NCBI GenBank assembly: GCA_947628975.1
Contig: CANRBW010000037.1
Span: 1-11,625, forward strand
Direction of reading: 5' to 3'
Length of the DNA: 11,625 bases
DNA from: an uncultured Oscillospiraceae bacterium
GTDB taxonomy: Bacteria; Bacillota; Clostridia; Oscillospirales; Oscillospiraceae
The notes beneath the pieces are model-generated. The model worked only from the letters and a program-made list of their open reading frames with translations, was not told where the DNA came from and ran no database searches. Made by a program: the position numbers and the translations under genes. Numbering within the stretch: the first letter of the stretch is position 1; the number at the start of each line of letters is the position of its first letter. Below are positions 6,401-11,625 of this stretch, in pieces.

Positions 6401-6438
6401 ACATTTTCTGGAGAATTTTGAAAATTTCCGTCCCCCGC

Positions 6439-7149
6439 TCAGAACAGGCCGCCCAGCCACCCGCTCAGGGGCAGATAGGCCGCGGGCAGGAAGATGGCCG
6501 GGAGCATATTGCCCACCCGGATCTTCTCCTTGCCCAGCTCCAGCATATTCACCGCGATCCCCACGATGATCAGGCCGCCCACGGCGCTCATCTCCGCCAC
6601 CAGCTCCTCGGAGAGGTAGGGTCCCACCGCCTCGGCCAGCAGGGTGAGGCCGCCCTGGTAGAGGAGCAGGGGGATGACGGAGAAGACCACCCCCACCCCC
6701 ATGGTGGCGGCGAAGGAGATGGAGGTCACCCCGTCGATGACCCCCTTGGACACCAGGATGGACCAGTCCCCCCGGAGCCCGGCGGCCAGGGAGCCGTTGA
6801 TGGCCATGGCCCCCACGCAGAAGAGGACGCTGGCGCTGACGAACCCCTCGCTGAATCGGGCGTTGCCCTGGCCCCGGAAGGCCAGCTTGCTCTTGAGCAG
6901 CTCCCCCACCCGGTCCATCCGCTTCTCGATGTCCAGCGCCTCCCCCAGCAGGGTCCCCACCACCATGCACACGATGACGCACAAGGTGTCCCGGGTCTCC
7001 AGGGCGGCGGAGGCCCCGATGGCCAGGACGCACAGGCCCAGGGCGAAGGTGACGGCGCGGGTGAAGCGGGGCGGGATCCGGCCCCTGAACAGCAGGCCGA
7101 TGGCGCTGCCCAAAAGGACCAGGGCCACGTTGATGAAGGTGGCGGGCAT
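6439..7149 (-). CDS. DUF554 family membrane protein (YdfK/YqgA-like)
   Basis: Polytopic membrane protein of the DUF554 family, 236 residues from the chosen start; function unknown, possibly transport. Hydrophobic segments lie at about 3-21, 32-50, 55-69, 101-125, 145-166, 187-203 and 213-233. The N-terminus MPATFINVALVLLGSAIGLL is typical, as are the 'GDWSILVSKGVIDGVTSISFA' region (positions 127-147) and the Gly-rich last helices. I chose the ATG at 7149 with GGAGGAG 11 bases upstream. The longer frame opens at a GTG (7197) that overlaps the -10 box of the predicted promoter, so it would not be in the mRNA. The gene is a single-gene unit between the malQ terminator and the yceD promoter. I see no GC-rich terminator after it, so read-through into yceD-rpmF is possible. 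Confidence 0.9.
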   Translation of the reverse strand: MPATFINVALVLLGSAIGLLFRGRIPPRFTRAVTFALGLCVLAIGASAALETRDTLCVIVCMVVGTLLGEALDIEKRMDRVGELLKSKLAFRGQGNARFSEGFVSASVLFCVGAMAINGSLAAGLRGDWSILVSKGVIDGVTSISFAATMGVGVVFSVIPLLLYQGGLTLLAEAVGPYLSEELVAEMSAVGGLIIVGIAVNMLELGKEKIRVGNMLPAIFLPAAYLPLSGWLGGLF

Positions 7150-7187
7150 AGCTCTGACAACTCCTCCGTTGGATGTTCCGAGGAGGT

Positions 7188-7216
7188 ATTGTAGCACAAG
7201 CGCCCACCCTTTGCAA
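7188..7216 (-). promoter_or_regulatory. Promoter of the DUF554 gene
   Basis: On the minus strand, TTGCAA (7216-7211) and TACAAT (7193-7188) are separated by 17 bases. The matches are 4 of 6 and 5 of 6. Predicted start is near 7181, about 32 bases before the ATG at 7149. The -35 box lies 5 bases after the T-run of the malQ terminator. Confidence 0.75.
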
Positions 7217-7220
7217 CCAC

Positions 7221-7263
7221 AAAAAAGCCGCCGGGGCGGGGACGGCTCCCCGGCCCGGACGGC
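7221..7263 (-). terminator. Intrinsic terminator of malQ
   Basis: Starting 9 bases after the malQ stop codon, a long GC-rich hairpin (7263-7227 on the minus strand) pairs GCCG with CGGC at its base and CCGGGCCGGGG with CCCCGCCCCGG above, with one mismatch and one bulge and a loop of about 6 bases. It is followed by six T residues (7226-7221). Confidence 0.85.
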
Positions 7264-7272
7264 CCCGCCCGC

Positions 7273-8742
7273 TCACAGGCGGCGGTAGAGTTCCATCTGG
7301 CGGCGCAGGCGCTGGGCCAGCTTGGGGGTGGCGGCGTTTTTGGCCATCCGCCACTGCCAGTTTCCCCCCAGGGTGGAGGGGGTGTTGATCCTGGCCTCGT
7401 CCCCCAGCTCCAGCACGTCCTGCATCTGGACCACCGCCAGGTCGGCCACGCTGGCCCAGGCCCCCCGCATCATCCCCCAGGCCATCCCCTCCCTGGGGGT
7501 GATGTGGAGGTAGTCCGCGGCGAAGGCCACGTCCTGAGGGTCGGCCGAGCGGGCCCAGCCCAGGACGGTGGAGTTGTCGTGGGTGCCGGTGTAGACCACA
7601 CAGTGGCGGTCATAGTTGTGGGGCAGATAGTCGCTGTCCTCCCGGGAGTCGAAGGCGAACTCCAGCACCTTCATTCCCGGAAAGCCGGTGTCGGCCAGGA
7701 GCTGACGCACCCCGTCGGTGAGGAAGCCCAGGTCCTCGGCGATGATGGGGGGGCGGCCCACCCGGCGCTCCACCGCCCGGAAGAAGTCCAGGCCGGGCCC
7801 CTCCCGCCAGCGGCCGTTCCGGGCGGTCTCCTGGCCGTAGGGGATGGCGTAGTACGCCTCAAAGCCCCGGAAGTGGTCCACCCGGACCACGTCGTAGATC
7901 CGGCACTGGCGGGAGAAGCGCTCCACCCACCAGGCGTAGCCGTCCCGCTTCATCCTGGCCCAGTCGTAGAGGGGGTTGCCCCAGAGCTGGCCGTCGGCGG
8001 TGAAGGCGTCCGGCGGGCAGCCGGCCACCTCCACAGGCCGCAGCTGGTCGTCCAGCTGGAACTGCCGGGGGGCGGCCCACACGTCCACCGAGTCCAGGGC
8101 CACATAGATGGGCAGGTCCCCGATGAGAAAGACCCCCCGGTCGTTGGCGTAGCGCTTGAGCTGGTCCCACTGGCGGTAGAACAGGTACTGCGCGCACCGC
8201 CAGAACGCCAGGTCCTCCCGGTGGCGCTCCCTGGCCCTGGCCAGGGCGGCGGGGCGGCGGCGGCGCAGGGCGTCGGGCCACTCCTGCCAGGACCGGCCGC
8301 CGTTCTCCTCCTTCAGGGCCATGAAGAGGGCGTAGTCCTCCAGCCAGGGATTTTGGGCGCAAAACGCCTCAAACTCCGCCGGGGGGTCCCGGAAGAAGCG
8401 CCGGGCGGCCAGGCGGAGGAGGGGGAAGCGCTTTTGGTAGAGCTCGTCATAGTGGACCTGCCGGTCCTGGGTGAAGGCCGCGGCCCGGATCTCCCCGCGC
8501 CGGAGCAGACCCTCCTGGCAGAGCTGGTCCAGGTCGATGAAGTAGGGGTTGCCGGCGAAGGTGGAGAAGGAGGAGTAGGGCGAGTCGCCGTAGCTGGTGG
8601 GGCAGATGGGCAGGAGCTGCCAGTAGCGCTGGCCCGCGGCGCGCAAAAAGTCCACGAACCGCCGGGCCTCCTCCCCCATCGTCCCGATGCCGTAGGGGCT
8701 GGGCAGGGAGAACATGGGGAGCAGGATCCCTCCGTTTCTCAT
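7273..8742 (-). CDS. malQ: 4-alpha-glucanotransferase (amylomaltase, GH77)
   Basis: Cytoplasmic enzyme that transfers alpha-1,4-glucan segments between maltodextrins, used in maltose/maltodextrin and glycogen metabolism. The 489-residue length is normal for the bacterial short form. The GH77 catalytic triad is in place: nucleophile D289 (VVRVDHFRGFEAYY), acid/base E336 (IIAEDLGFL) and D389 (YTGTHDNSTVLGW). Other family motifs are GILLPMFSLPSPYGIGTMG, LLPICPTSYGDSPYSSFSTF, DLPIYVALDSVDVWA and, near the end, RINTPSTLGGNWQWR. The start is the ATG giving MRNGGILLP, with AAGGA 10 bases upstream; the in-frame GTG 9 bases earlier abuts that site with no proper spacing. It has its own predicted promoter and terminator, with no phosphorylase or maltose transporter gene beside it. 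Confidence 0.97.
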   Translation of the reverse strand: MRNGGILLPMFSLPSPYGIGTMGEEARRFVDFLRAAGQRYWQLLPICPTSYGDSPYSSFSTFAGNPYFIDLDQLCQEGLLRRGEIRAAAFTQDRQVHYDELYQKRFPLLRLAARRFFRDPPAEFEAFCAQNPWLEDYALFMALKEENGGRSWQEWPDALRRRRPAALARARERHREDLAFWRCAQYLFYRQWDQLKRYANDRGVFLIGDLPIYVALDSVDVWAAPRQFQLDDQLRPVEVAGCPPDAFTADGQLWGNPLYDWARMKRDGYAWWVERFSRQCRIYDVVRVDHFRGFEAYYAIPYGQETARNGRWREGPGLDFFRAVERRVGRPPIIAEDLGFLTDGVRQLLADTGFPGMKVLEFAFDSREDSDYLPHNYDRHCVVYTGTHDNSTVLGWARSADPQDVAFAADYLHITPREGMAWGMMRGAWASVADLAVVQMQDVLELGDEARINTPSTLGGNWQWRMAKNAATPKLAQRLRRQMELYRRL

Positions 8743-8786
8743 CGTATCCACATCCTTATCTCTCTCTTTTTTGTTCGGACGCCTCT

Positions 8787-8815
8787 ATTTTACCCCTTTC
8801 CGGCCTCCGCCGCAA
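8787..8815 (-). promoter_or_regulatory. Probable malQ promoter overlapping the end of the SSB-like gene
   Basis: On the minus strand, TTGCGG (8815-8810) and TAAAAT (8792-8787) are separated by 17 bases. The -10 overlaps the stop codon of the upstream gene. Predicted start is near 8780; the leader of about 38 bases contains a GA-rich stretch (AAAAAAGAGAGAGA). The -35 is weak, so an activator is possible. Confidence 0.6.
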
Positions 8816-9449
8816 CCCCCTTTCCCCGCCATGGCTCCTCCGCCGCCTCCGGCTCCAGGGACATGGCCGAGCATTCGTAGGCCACCCGCTCCTCCCGGCG
8901 GTCCGGGTACTGCTTGGTGTAGCTCCGGCTCTGGAGGCGGCCGGTCAGCTCCAGGCGGCTGCCCACCCCCAGGGCGGCGCACCGCTGGGCCATGGACCCC
9001 CAGGCGATGCAGGGCAGATAGTCCGAGCGGCCGTACCGGCGGTTCACCGCCAGGGTGAAGTCGCAGATCTCCCGGCCCAGCGGGGTGCGGCGGACCTCGT
9101 CCCGGCGGCAGATCGTGCCCCGCAGGGTCAGGAGGTTGGCCGGGGGTTCCCCGGTGGGGCGCACCCCGTCGGCCAGGACGGTGATGACCAGCCGGGCCCC
9201 CTCCCCACTGCGGTTGTTGAAGGTCCGCAGGCTCCCGGTCACCTCCACCGCCGCCCCCGGCTCCGGCGGGCTCTGGTCCAGCAGGCGGCCGGGCAGCTGG
9301 ATGTTCAGCACATCCTCGTTGCCTGAGAGCCGCTCCACCGTCAGGGGAAAGAGGTAAAAGCGCTCCTGGTGGCTGATGTGGGAAAACCGGGGCGGCCCCG
9401 ACACCGTGCCCCGCAGGAGGATCTGGTTTTGGTCCTTGCAGCTGTCCAT
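8790..9449 (-). CDS. Single-stranded DNA-binding protein with two tandem OB folds, no acidic tail
   Basis: 219-residue SSB-family protein. The C-terminal half (about 105-200) has the canonical SSB fold: LLTLRGTICRRDEVRRTPLG, CDFTLAVNRRYGRSDYLPCI, AWGSMAQRCAALGVGSRLEL, TGRLQSRSYTK and VAYECSAMSLE. The N-terminal half (about 5-97; NQILLRGTVSGPP, FYLFPLTVERLSG, AAVEVTGSLRTFNNRSGEGA) looks like a second, diverged OB fold. The C-terminus ends GVAAEAGKG and lacks the acidic DDDIPF-type tip that ordinary SSBs use to recruit repair and replication partners. It is therefore probably an accessory paralogue, not the housekeeping ssb usually found with rpsF/rpsR. The ATG has AAGGAG 9 bases upstream. The gene follows the aldehyde dehydrogenase gene by 53 bases, with no terminator between. 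Confidence 0.88.
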   Translation of the reverse strand: MDSCKDQNQILLRGTVSGPPRFSHISHQERFYLFPLTVERLSGNEDVLNIQLPGRLLDQSPPEPGAAVEVTGSLRTFNNRSGEGARLVITVLADGVRPTGEPPANLLTLRGTICRRDEVRRTPLGREICDFTLAVNRRYGRSDYLPCIAWGSMAQRCAALGVGSRLELTGRLQSRSYTKQYPDRREERVAYECSAMSLEPEAAEEPWRGKGVAAEAGKG

Positions 9450-9480
9450 GACGCAACGCTCCTTGTCTTCGGTTGCGTCA
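9449..9480 (-). promoter_or_regulatory. Hairpin presenting the ribosome binding site of the SSB-like gene
   Basis: TGACGCAAC and GTTGCGTCA are perfect 9-base inverted arms (9480-9472 and 9457-9449 on the minus strand) around a 14-base loop. The AAGGAG ribosome binding site lies inside the loop, and the last base of the 3' arm is the A of the ATG start codon. In mRNA this would form a 9-bp stem touching the initiation codon. It could be a translational control element, for instance autoregulation by the nucleic-acid-binding product, or a DNA operator. Confidence 0.55.
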
Positions 9481-9502
9481 ATCTATGCGGACCGGCCCTT
9501 CT

Positions 9503-10948
9503 TTAGACCAGCCCGTCCCCCGCCGGGTCCCCCTCCAGGTCCGCCAGCTCCCGCCGGCCCCAGGCCACCCGCTTGCGGTCCACCAGGTCCATCGGCCCCA
9601 CGTTGTTGGCGGTGGAGCACCCCCCGATGGCCCCACAGCCCAGGGTGAGGGCGGGGAACAGGCCGGTGGTGGCCCCGATCCCCCCCAGGGCGGAGGGGGT
9701 GTTCACCACCACCCGGGAGGCGGGGACCGCCCGGGCGAACCGCTCCACCACCCGCCGGTCCCCGGCGTGGAGGGCGAAGGTGTGCCCCGCGCCCTGATAG
9801 CGCAGCAGCTCCACGCACCGCGCCAGGACCCCCTCCTCGTCCGCCTCCTCATAGAAGGCCAGGACGGGGCAGAGCTTTTCCCCGGAAAAGGGGTGGTCCC
9901 GCCCCACCCCGTCCTCCTCCGCCAGGAGGACCCGGGCGCTCCGGGGGACGCCGGTCAGCCCCGCCAGGCGGCACACCTCCCCCGCCGACCTGCCCACCAG
10001 GGCGGGGTCCACCGCCCCGTCCCCCCGGAGGAGGCGGGCCCCCAGGGCGGCCCGCTGGGCCCGGTCCAGGAAGACCCCGCCCTGGCGGACGAACTCGGCC
10101 CGCGCCCGGTCGGCCAGGGACCGCTCCACCACCACCGCCTGCTCCGCGGCGCAGATGAGCCCGTTGTCGAAGGTCTTGGAGTCCATCACCCGCCGGACCG
10201 CGGCCGCCAGGTCACAGCTGGGGTGGAGGCAGACCGGGACGTTCCCCGCCCCCACCCCGATGGCCGGGGTGCCGGAGGAGTAGGCCGCCCGGACCATCCC
10301 CTCCCCGCCGGTGGCCAGGATCCGCCGGGTGTCCCGGTGGCCCATCAGCGCTCTGGCCCCCTCCGGGGTGGGGGCGCCGATGGCGGTGAGGGCGTCCGCG
10401 GGGCCCCCGGCCCGCTCCACCGCCTCCCGGAGCAGCTCCACGGTCCGCAGGACGCACCGCACCGCCCCCGGATGGGGGGAGAAGACCACCGGGTCCCCCG
10501 CCTTCAGGCAGATCATGGCCTTGTAGAGCACGGTGGAGGTGGGGTTGGTGGAGGGGATCAGGGCGGCCACCACCCCCACGGGCACGCCGAAGTCCCAGGT
10601 CCGCTCCGCCCGGTCCTCCCCCAGCGGGCCCACCACCTTCATCCCCCGGATGGCGGCGTAGACCCTCCGGGCGGCAAAGAGGTTCTTGAGCCGCTTGTGC
10701 TCCGCCACGCCGAAACCGGTCTCCTCCGCCGCCAGCCGGGCCAGTTCCCCGGCGTGGTCCCGGCCGGTCCGGGCCACCGCCTCCACCAGCCGGTCCAGCT
10801 CCTCCTGCTCCATCCCGGCCAGGCGCTCCCCGGCGCGGGCCGCCCGGCGGACGCACTCCCCCGCCTCCCGGACAGACCGCCTGTCCCGGTCGGTCCCGCC
10901 TGTCGCCCCCGGCCGGACCGGCCGGGGATGGGTCCGCGCTCGCTCCAT
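9503..10948 (-). CDS. CoA-acylating aldehyde dehydrogenase (acetaldehyde dehydrogenase type)
   Basis: 481-residue NAD-dependent enzyme of the EutE/PduP/AdhE-N-terminal family, interconverting an aldehyde plus CoA with acyl-CoA. The catalytic cysteine is C266 in SKTFDNGLICAAEQ. Family motifs include IPSTNPTSTVLYKAMICLKA (131-150), VVFSPHPGA (154-162), LATGGEGMVRAA (211-222), AIGVGAGNVPV (229-239), HPFSGEKLCPVLAFYE (352-367) and NTPSALGGIGATTGLFPALT (416-435). It has no fused iron alcohol dehydrogenase, so it is not AdhE. The first about 45 residues are Arg/Gly-rich and poorly conserved-looking. I chose the second of two close ATGs (10948), which has GGAGG at a 7-base spacing; the ATG at 10954 is only 1 base from it. 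The physiological substrate is uncertain: acetaldehyde is likeliest, while propionaldehyde or sulfoacetaldehyde are alternatives. No microcompartment genes are nearby. Confidence 0.9.
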   Translation of the reverse strand: MERARTHPRPVRPGATGGTDRDRRSVREAGECVRRAARAGERLAGMEQEELDRLVEAVARTGRDHAGELARLAAEETGFGVAEHKRLKNLFAARRVYAAIRGMKVVGPLGEDRAERTWDFGVPVGVVAALIPSTNPTSTVLYKAMICLKAGDPVVFSPHPGAVRCVLRTVELLREAVERAGGPADALTAIGAPTPEGARALMGHRDTRRILATGGEGMVRAAYSSGTPAIGVGAGNVPVCLHPSCDLAAAVRRVMDSKTFDNGLICAAEQAVVVERSLADRARAEFVRQGGVFLDRAQRAALGARLLRGDGAVDPALVGRSAGEVCRLAGLTGVPRSARVLLAEEDGVGRDHPFSGEKLCPVLAFYEEADEEGVLARCVELLRYQGAGHTFALHAGDRRVVERFARAVPASRVVVNTPSALGGIGATTGLFPALTLGCGAIGGCSTANNVGPMDLVDRKRVAWGRRELADLEGDPAGDGLV

Positions 10949-10983
10949 GTCCATCCCTCCAATCCGCCTTAGTATGGCGCCCC

Positions 10984-11005
10984 CGGGAGGAACTATTCCC
11001 TCCCG
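10984..11005. repeat. Inverted repeat in the divergent intergenic region
   Basis: CGGGAGGAA (10984-10992) and TTCCCTCCCG (10996-11005) pair over 9 positions with a one-base bulge and a 3-base centre. It lies between the divergent aldehyde dehydrogenase and glycosyltransferase genes, 8 bases upstream of the -35 box of the latter and about 8 bases upstream of a weak CATACT -10-like hexamer on the minus strand. It has no T-run in either direction, so an operator or a 5' leader hairpin is more likely than a terminator. The rest of the 129-base gap holds only the plus-strand promoter and the two ribosome binding sites. Confidence 0.45.
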
Positions 11006-11012
11006 CCGGGGC

Positions 11013-11041
11013 TGGACGGCGGGGAAAAAATCTGCTATACT
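11013..11041 (+). promoter_or_regulatory. Promoter of the plus-strand glycosyltransferase gene
   Basis: TGGACG (11013-11018) and TATACT (11036-11041) are separated by 17 bases, with an A-tract (GGGGAAAAAATC) in the spacer. The matches to consensus are 4 of 6 and 5 of 6. Predicted start is near 11048, about 30 bases before the ATG at 11078. Confidence 0.65.
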
Positions 11042-11077
11042 GCTCTGAGCCCGATCAAGGGAAAGGAGGCGCGGCGG

Positions 11078-11625
11078 ATGGCGCTGGTGGCTCTGTTGTG
11101 CGCGGTGTGGCTGGGGCTGGGGGTGGTCCTCCTCTGGCGGTCCGGCCTGTCCGGAAGGCCGCTGGCGGTCTGTCTGGCCGTCCTGGCCGCGGCCCTGGCG
11201 GCGCGGCTCCTCCTTCTGGACCACATCACCGACGACTACACCACCTTCCTGTCCAACTGGGCCGCCTTTTTCCGGGAAAACGGCGGCTTTTCCGCCCTGG
11301 CCCGGCCGGTGGGGGACTACAACGTCCCCTACCTCTATCTCCTGGCCGCCATCTCCTACCTCCCCGCCCCGGACCTCTACCTGATCAAGCTCTTCTCGGT
11401 CTTTTTCGACCTGCTGCTGGCCCTGGAGGGGATGCGGCTGGTCCGGCTTACCCTCCCCGGCCGGGAGGGACGGGCCGCCGCCGCCTTCTGCGTCCTGCTC
11501 CTGCTGCCCACGGTGGTCCTCAACGGCGCCTGCTGGGGCCAGTGCGACAGCGTTTACGGCTCCCTGGTCCTCCTGGCCCTGGCCGACGCCCTGGACCGCC
11601 GCCCCGCCCGGAGCGTGGTGTTCCT
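11078..11625 (+). CDS. GT-C-fold membrane glycosyltransferase (GPI18-like mannosyltransferase type), C-terminus cut off
   Basis: The first 182 residues of a polytopic membrane protein, open to the window edge. It resembles the COG5542-type 'Gpi18-like mannosyltransferase' proteins of Clostridia, which use lipid-linked sugars to glycosylate extracytoplasmic targets. Hydrophobic helices lie at about 2-20, 29-47, 82-95, 100-118, 134-150 and 159-170. An acidic motif in the first outside loop (DHITDDYTTFLSNWAAFF, 48-65) is the position of the GT-C catalytic aspartates. Conserved stretches are GDYNVPYLYLLAAISYLP (79-96), LYLIKLFSVFFDLLLA (100-115) and PTVVLNGACWGQCDSVYGS (144-162). The ATG has AAAGGAGG 8 bases upstream. 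It is the only plus-strand gene here. Donor, acceptor and the real identity of the sugar are unknown. Confidence 0.85.
   Translation, partial: MALVALLCAVWLGLGVVLLWRSGLSGRPLAVCLAVLAAALAARLLLLDHITDDYTTFLSNWAAFFRENGGFSALARPVGDYNVPYLYLLAAISYLPAPDLYLIKLFSVFFDLLLALEGMRLVRLTLPGREGRAAAAFCVLLLLPTVVLNGACWGQCDSVYGSLVLLALADALDRRPARSVVF

Noticed and set aside
6395..6438. AT-rich symmetry after the DUF554 stop as a terminator
   Set aside because: The stem is almost all A-T with a one-base centre and no following T-run; it is better explained as the upstream element of the yceD promoter.
10971..10976. CATACT as -10 box for the aldehyde dehydrogenase
   Set aside because: Only 4 of 6 matches and no recognisable -35 at 16-18 bases upstream; noted only as a weak possibility.
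10949..11224. N-terminal extension of the aldehyde dehydrogenase frame by about 92 residues
   Set aside because: It crosses the divergent intergenic region, its promoter and the first codons of the plus-strand glycosyltransferase. The composition is non-protein-like, and the ATG at 10948 has a proper ribosome binding site.
1..11625. CRISPR arrays, tRNA/rRNA genes, riboswitches, mobile elements, toxin-antitoxin or defence genes
   Set aside because: No direct repeat arrays, cloverleaf or conserved RNA cores, transposase or integrase motifs, or defence domains were seen; predicted leaders are only about 20-45 bases, too short for riboswitches.

Overview
The window is a compact, high-GC stretch of bacterial housekeeping sequence. 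The gene set suggests a Gram-positive Clostridia member of the Oscillospiraceae type (Flavonifractor/Lawsonibacter/Intestinimonas-like). The reasons are a CdaA-CdaR pair, the DUF512 radical SAM-Der-PlsY gene order, YceD-L32, strong AGGAGG-type ribosome binding sites and a GC-saturated third codon position. The genus is an inference from gene content and base composition. I see no rRNA, tRNA, CRISPR, insertion sequence, phage gene or origin.

Layout: everything from base 1 to 10948 is transcribed on the minus strand, so it reads right to left. At the right edge a plus-strand membrane glycosyltransferase gene (11078 to beyond the window) diverges from a CoA-acylating aldehyde dehydrogenase gene (10948-9503). 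Next come a tandem OB-fold SSB-like protein (9449-8790), 4-alpha-glucanotransferase MalQ (8742-7273, own promoter and terminator) and a DUF554 membrane protein (7149-6439, own promoter). A near-perfect sigma-A promoter then drives yceD-rpmF (6342-5614), which ends at a strong intrinsic terminator. The DUF512/PDZ radical SAM gene, der and plsY (5532-2157) follow and end in a hairpin/terminator block. A new promoter then drives cdaA and the 29-bp-overlapping cdaR (1956 to beyond base 1).

Functionally, yceD, rpmF and der concern large-subunit ribosome synthesis and assembly. plsY makes lysophosphatidate for membrane phospholipids. cdaA/cdaR make and control cyclic di-AMP, which is tied to cell-wall and potassium homeostasis. 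malQ handles maltodextrins or glycogen. The uncharacterised DUF512 radical SAM protein sits between the ribosomal genes.

There is no convincing new multigene system here. The points most worth a second look are: the terminator wedged directly upstream of the DUF512-der-plsY genes; the hairpin that puts the SSB-like gene's ribosome binding site in its loop; the SSB-like protein's doubled OB fold without an acidic tail; an inverted repeat between the divergent aldehyde dehydrogenase and glycosyltransferase genes; and several start codons that should be moved downstream on promoter or ribosome-binding-site grounds.
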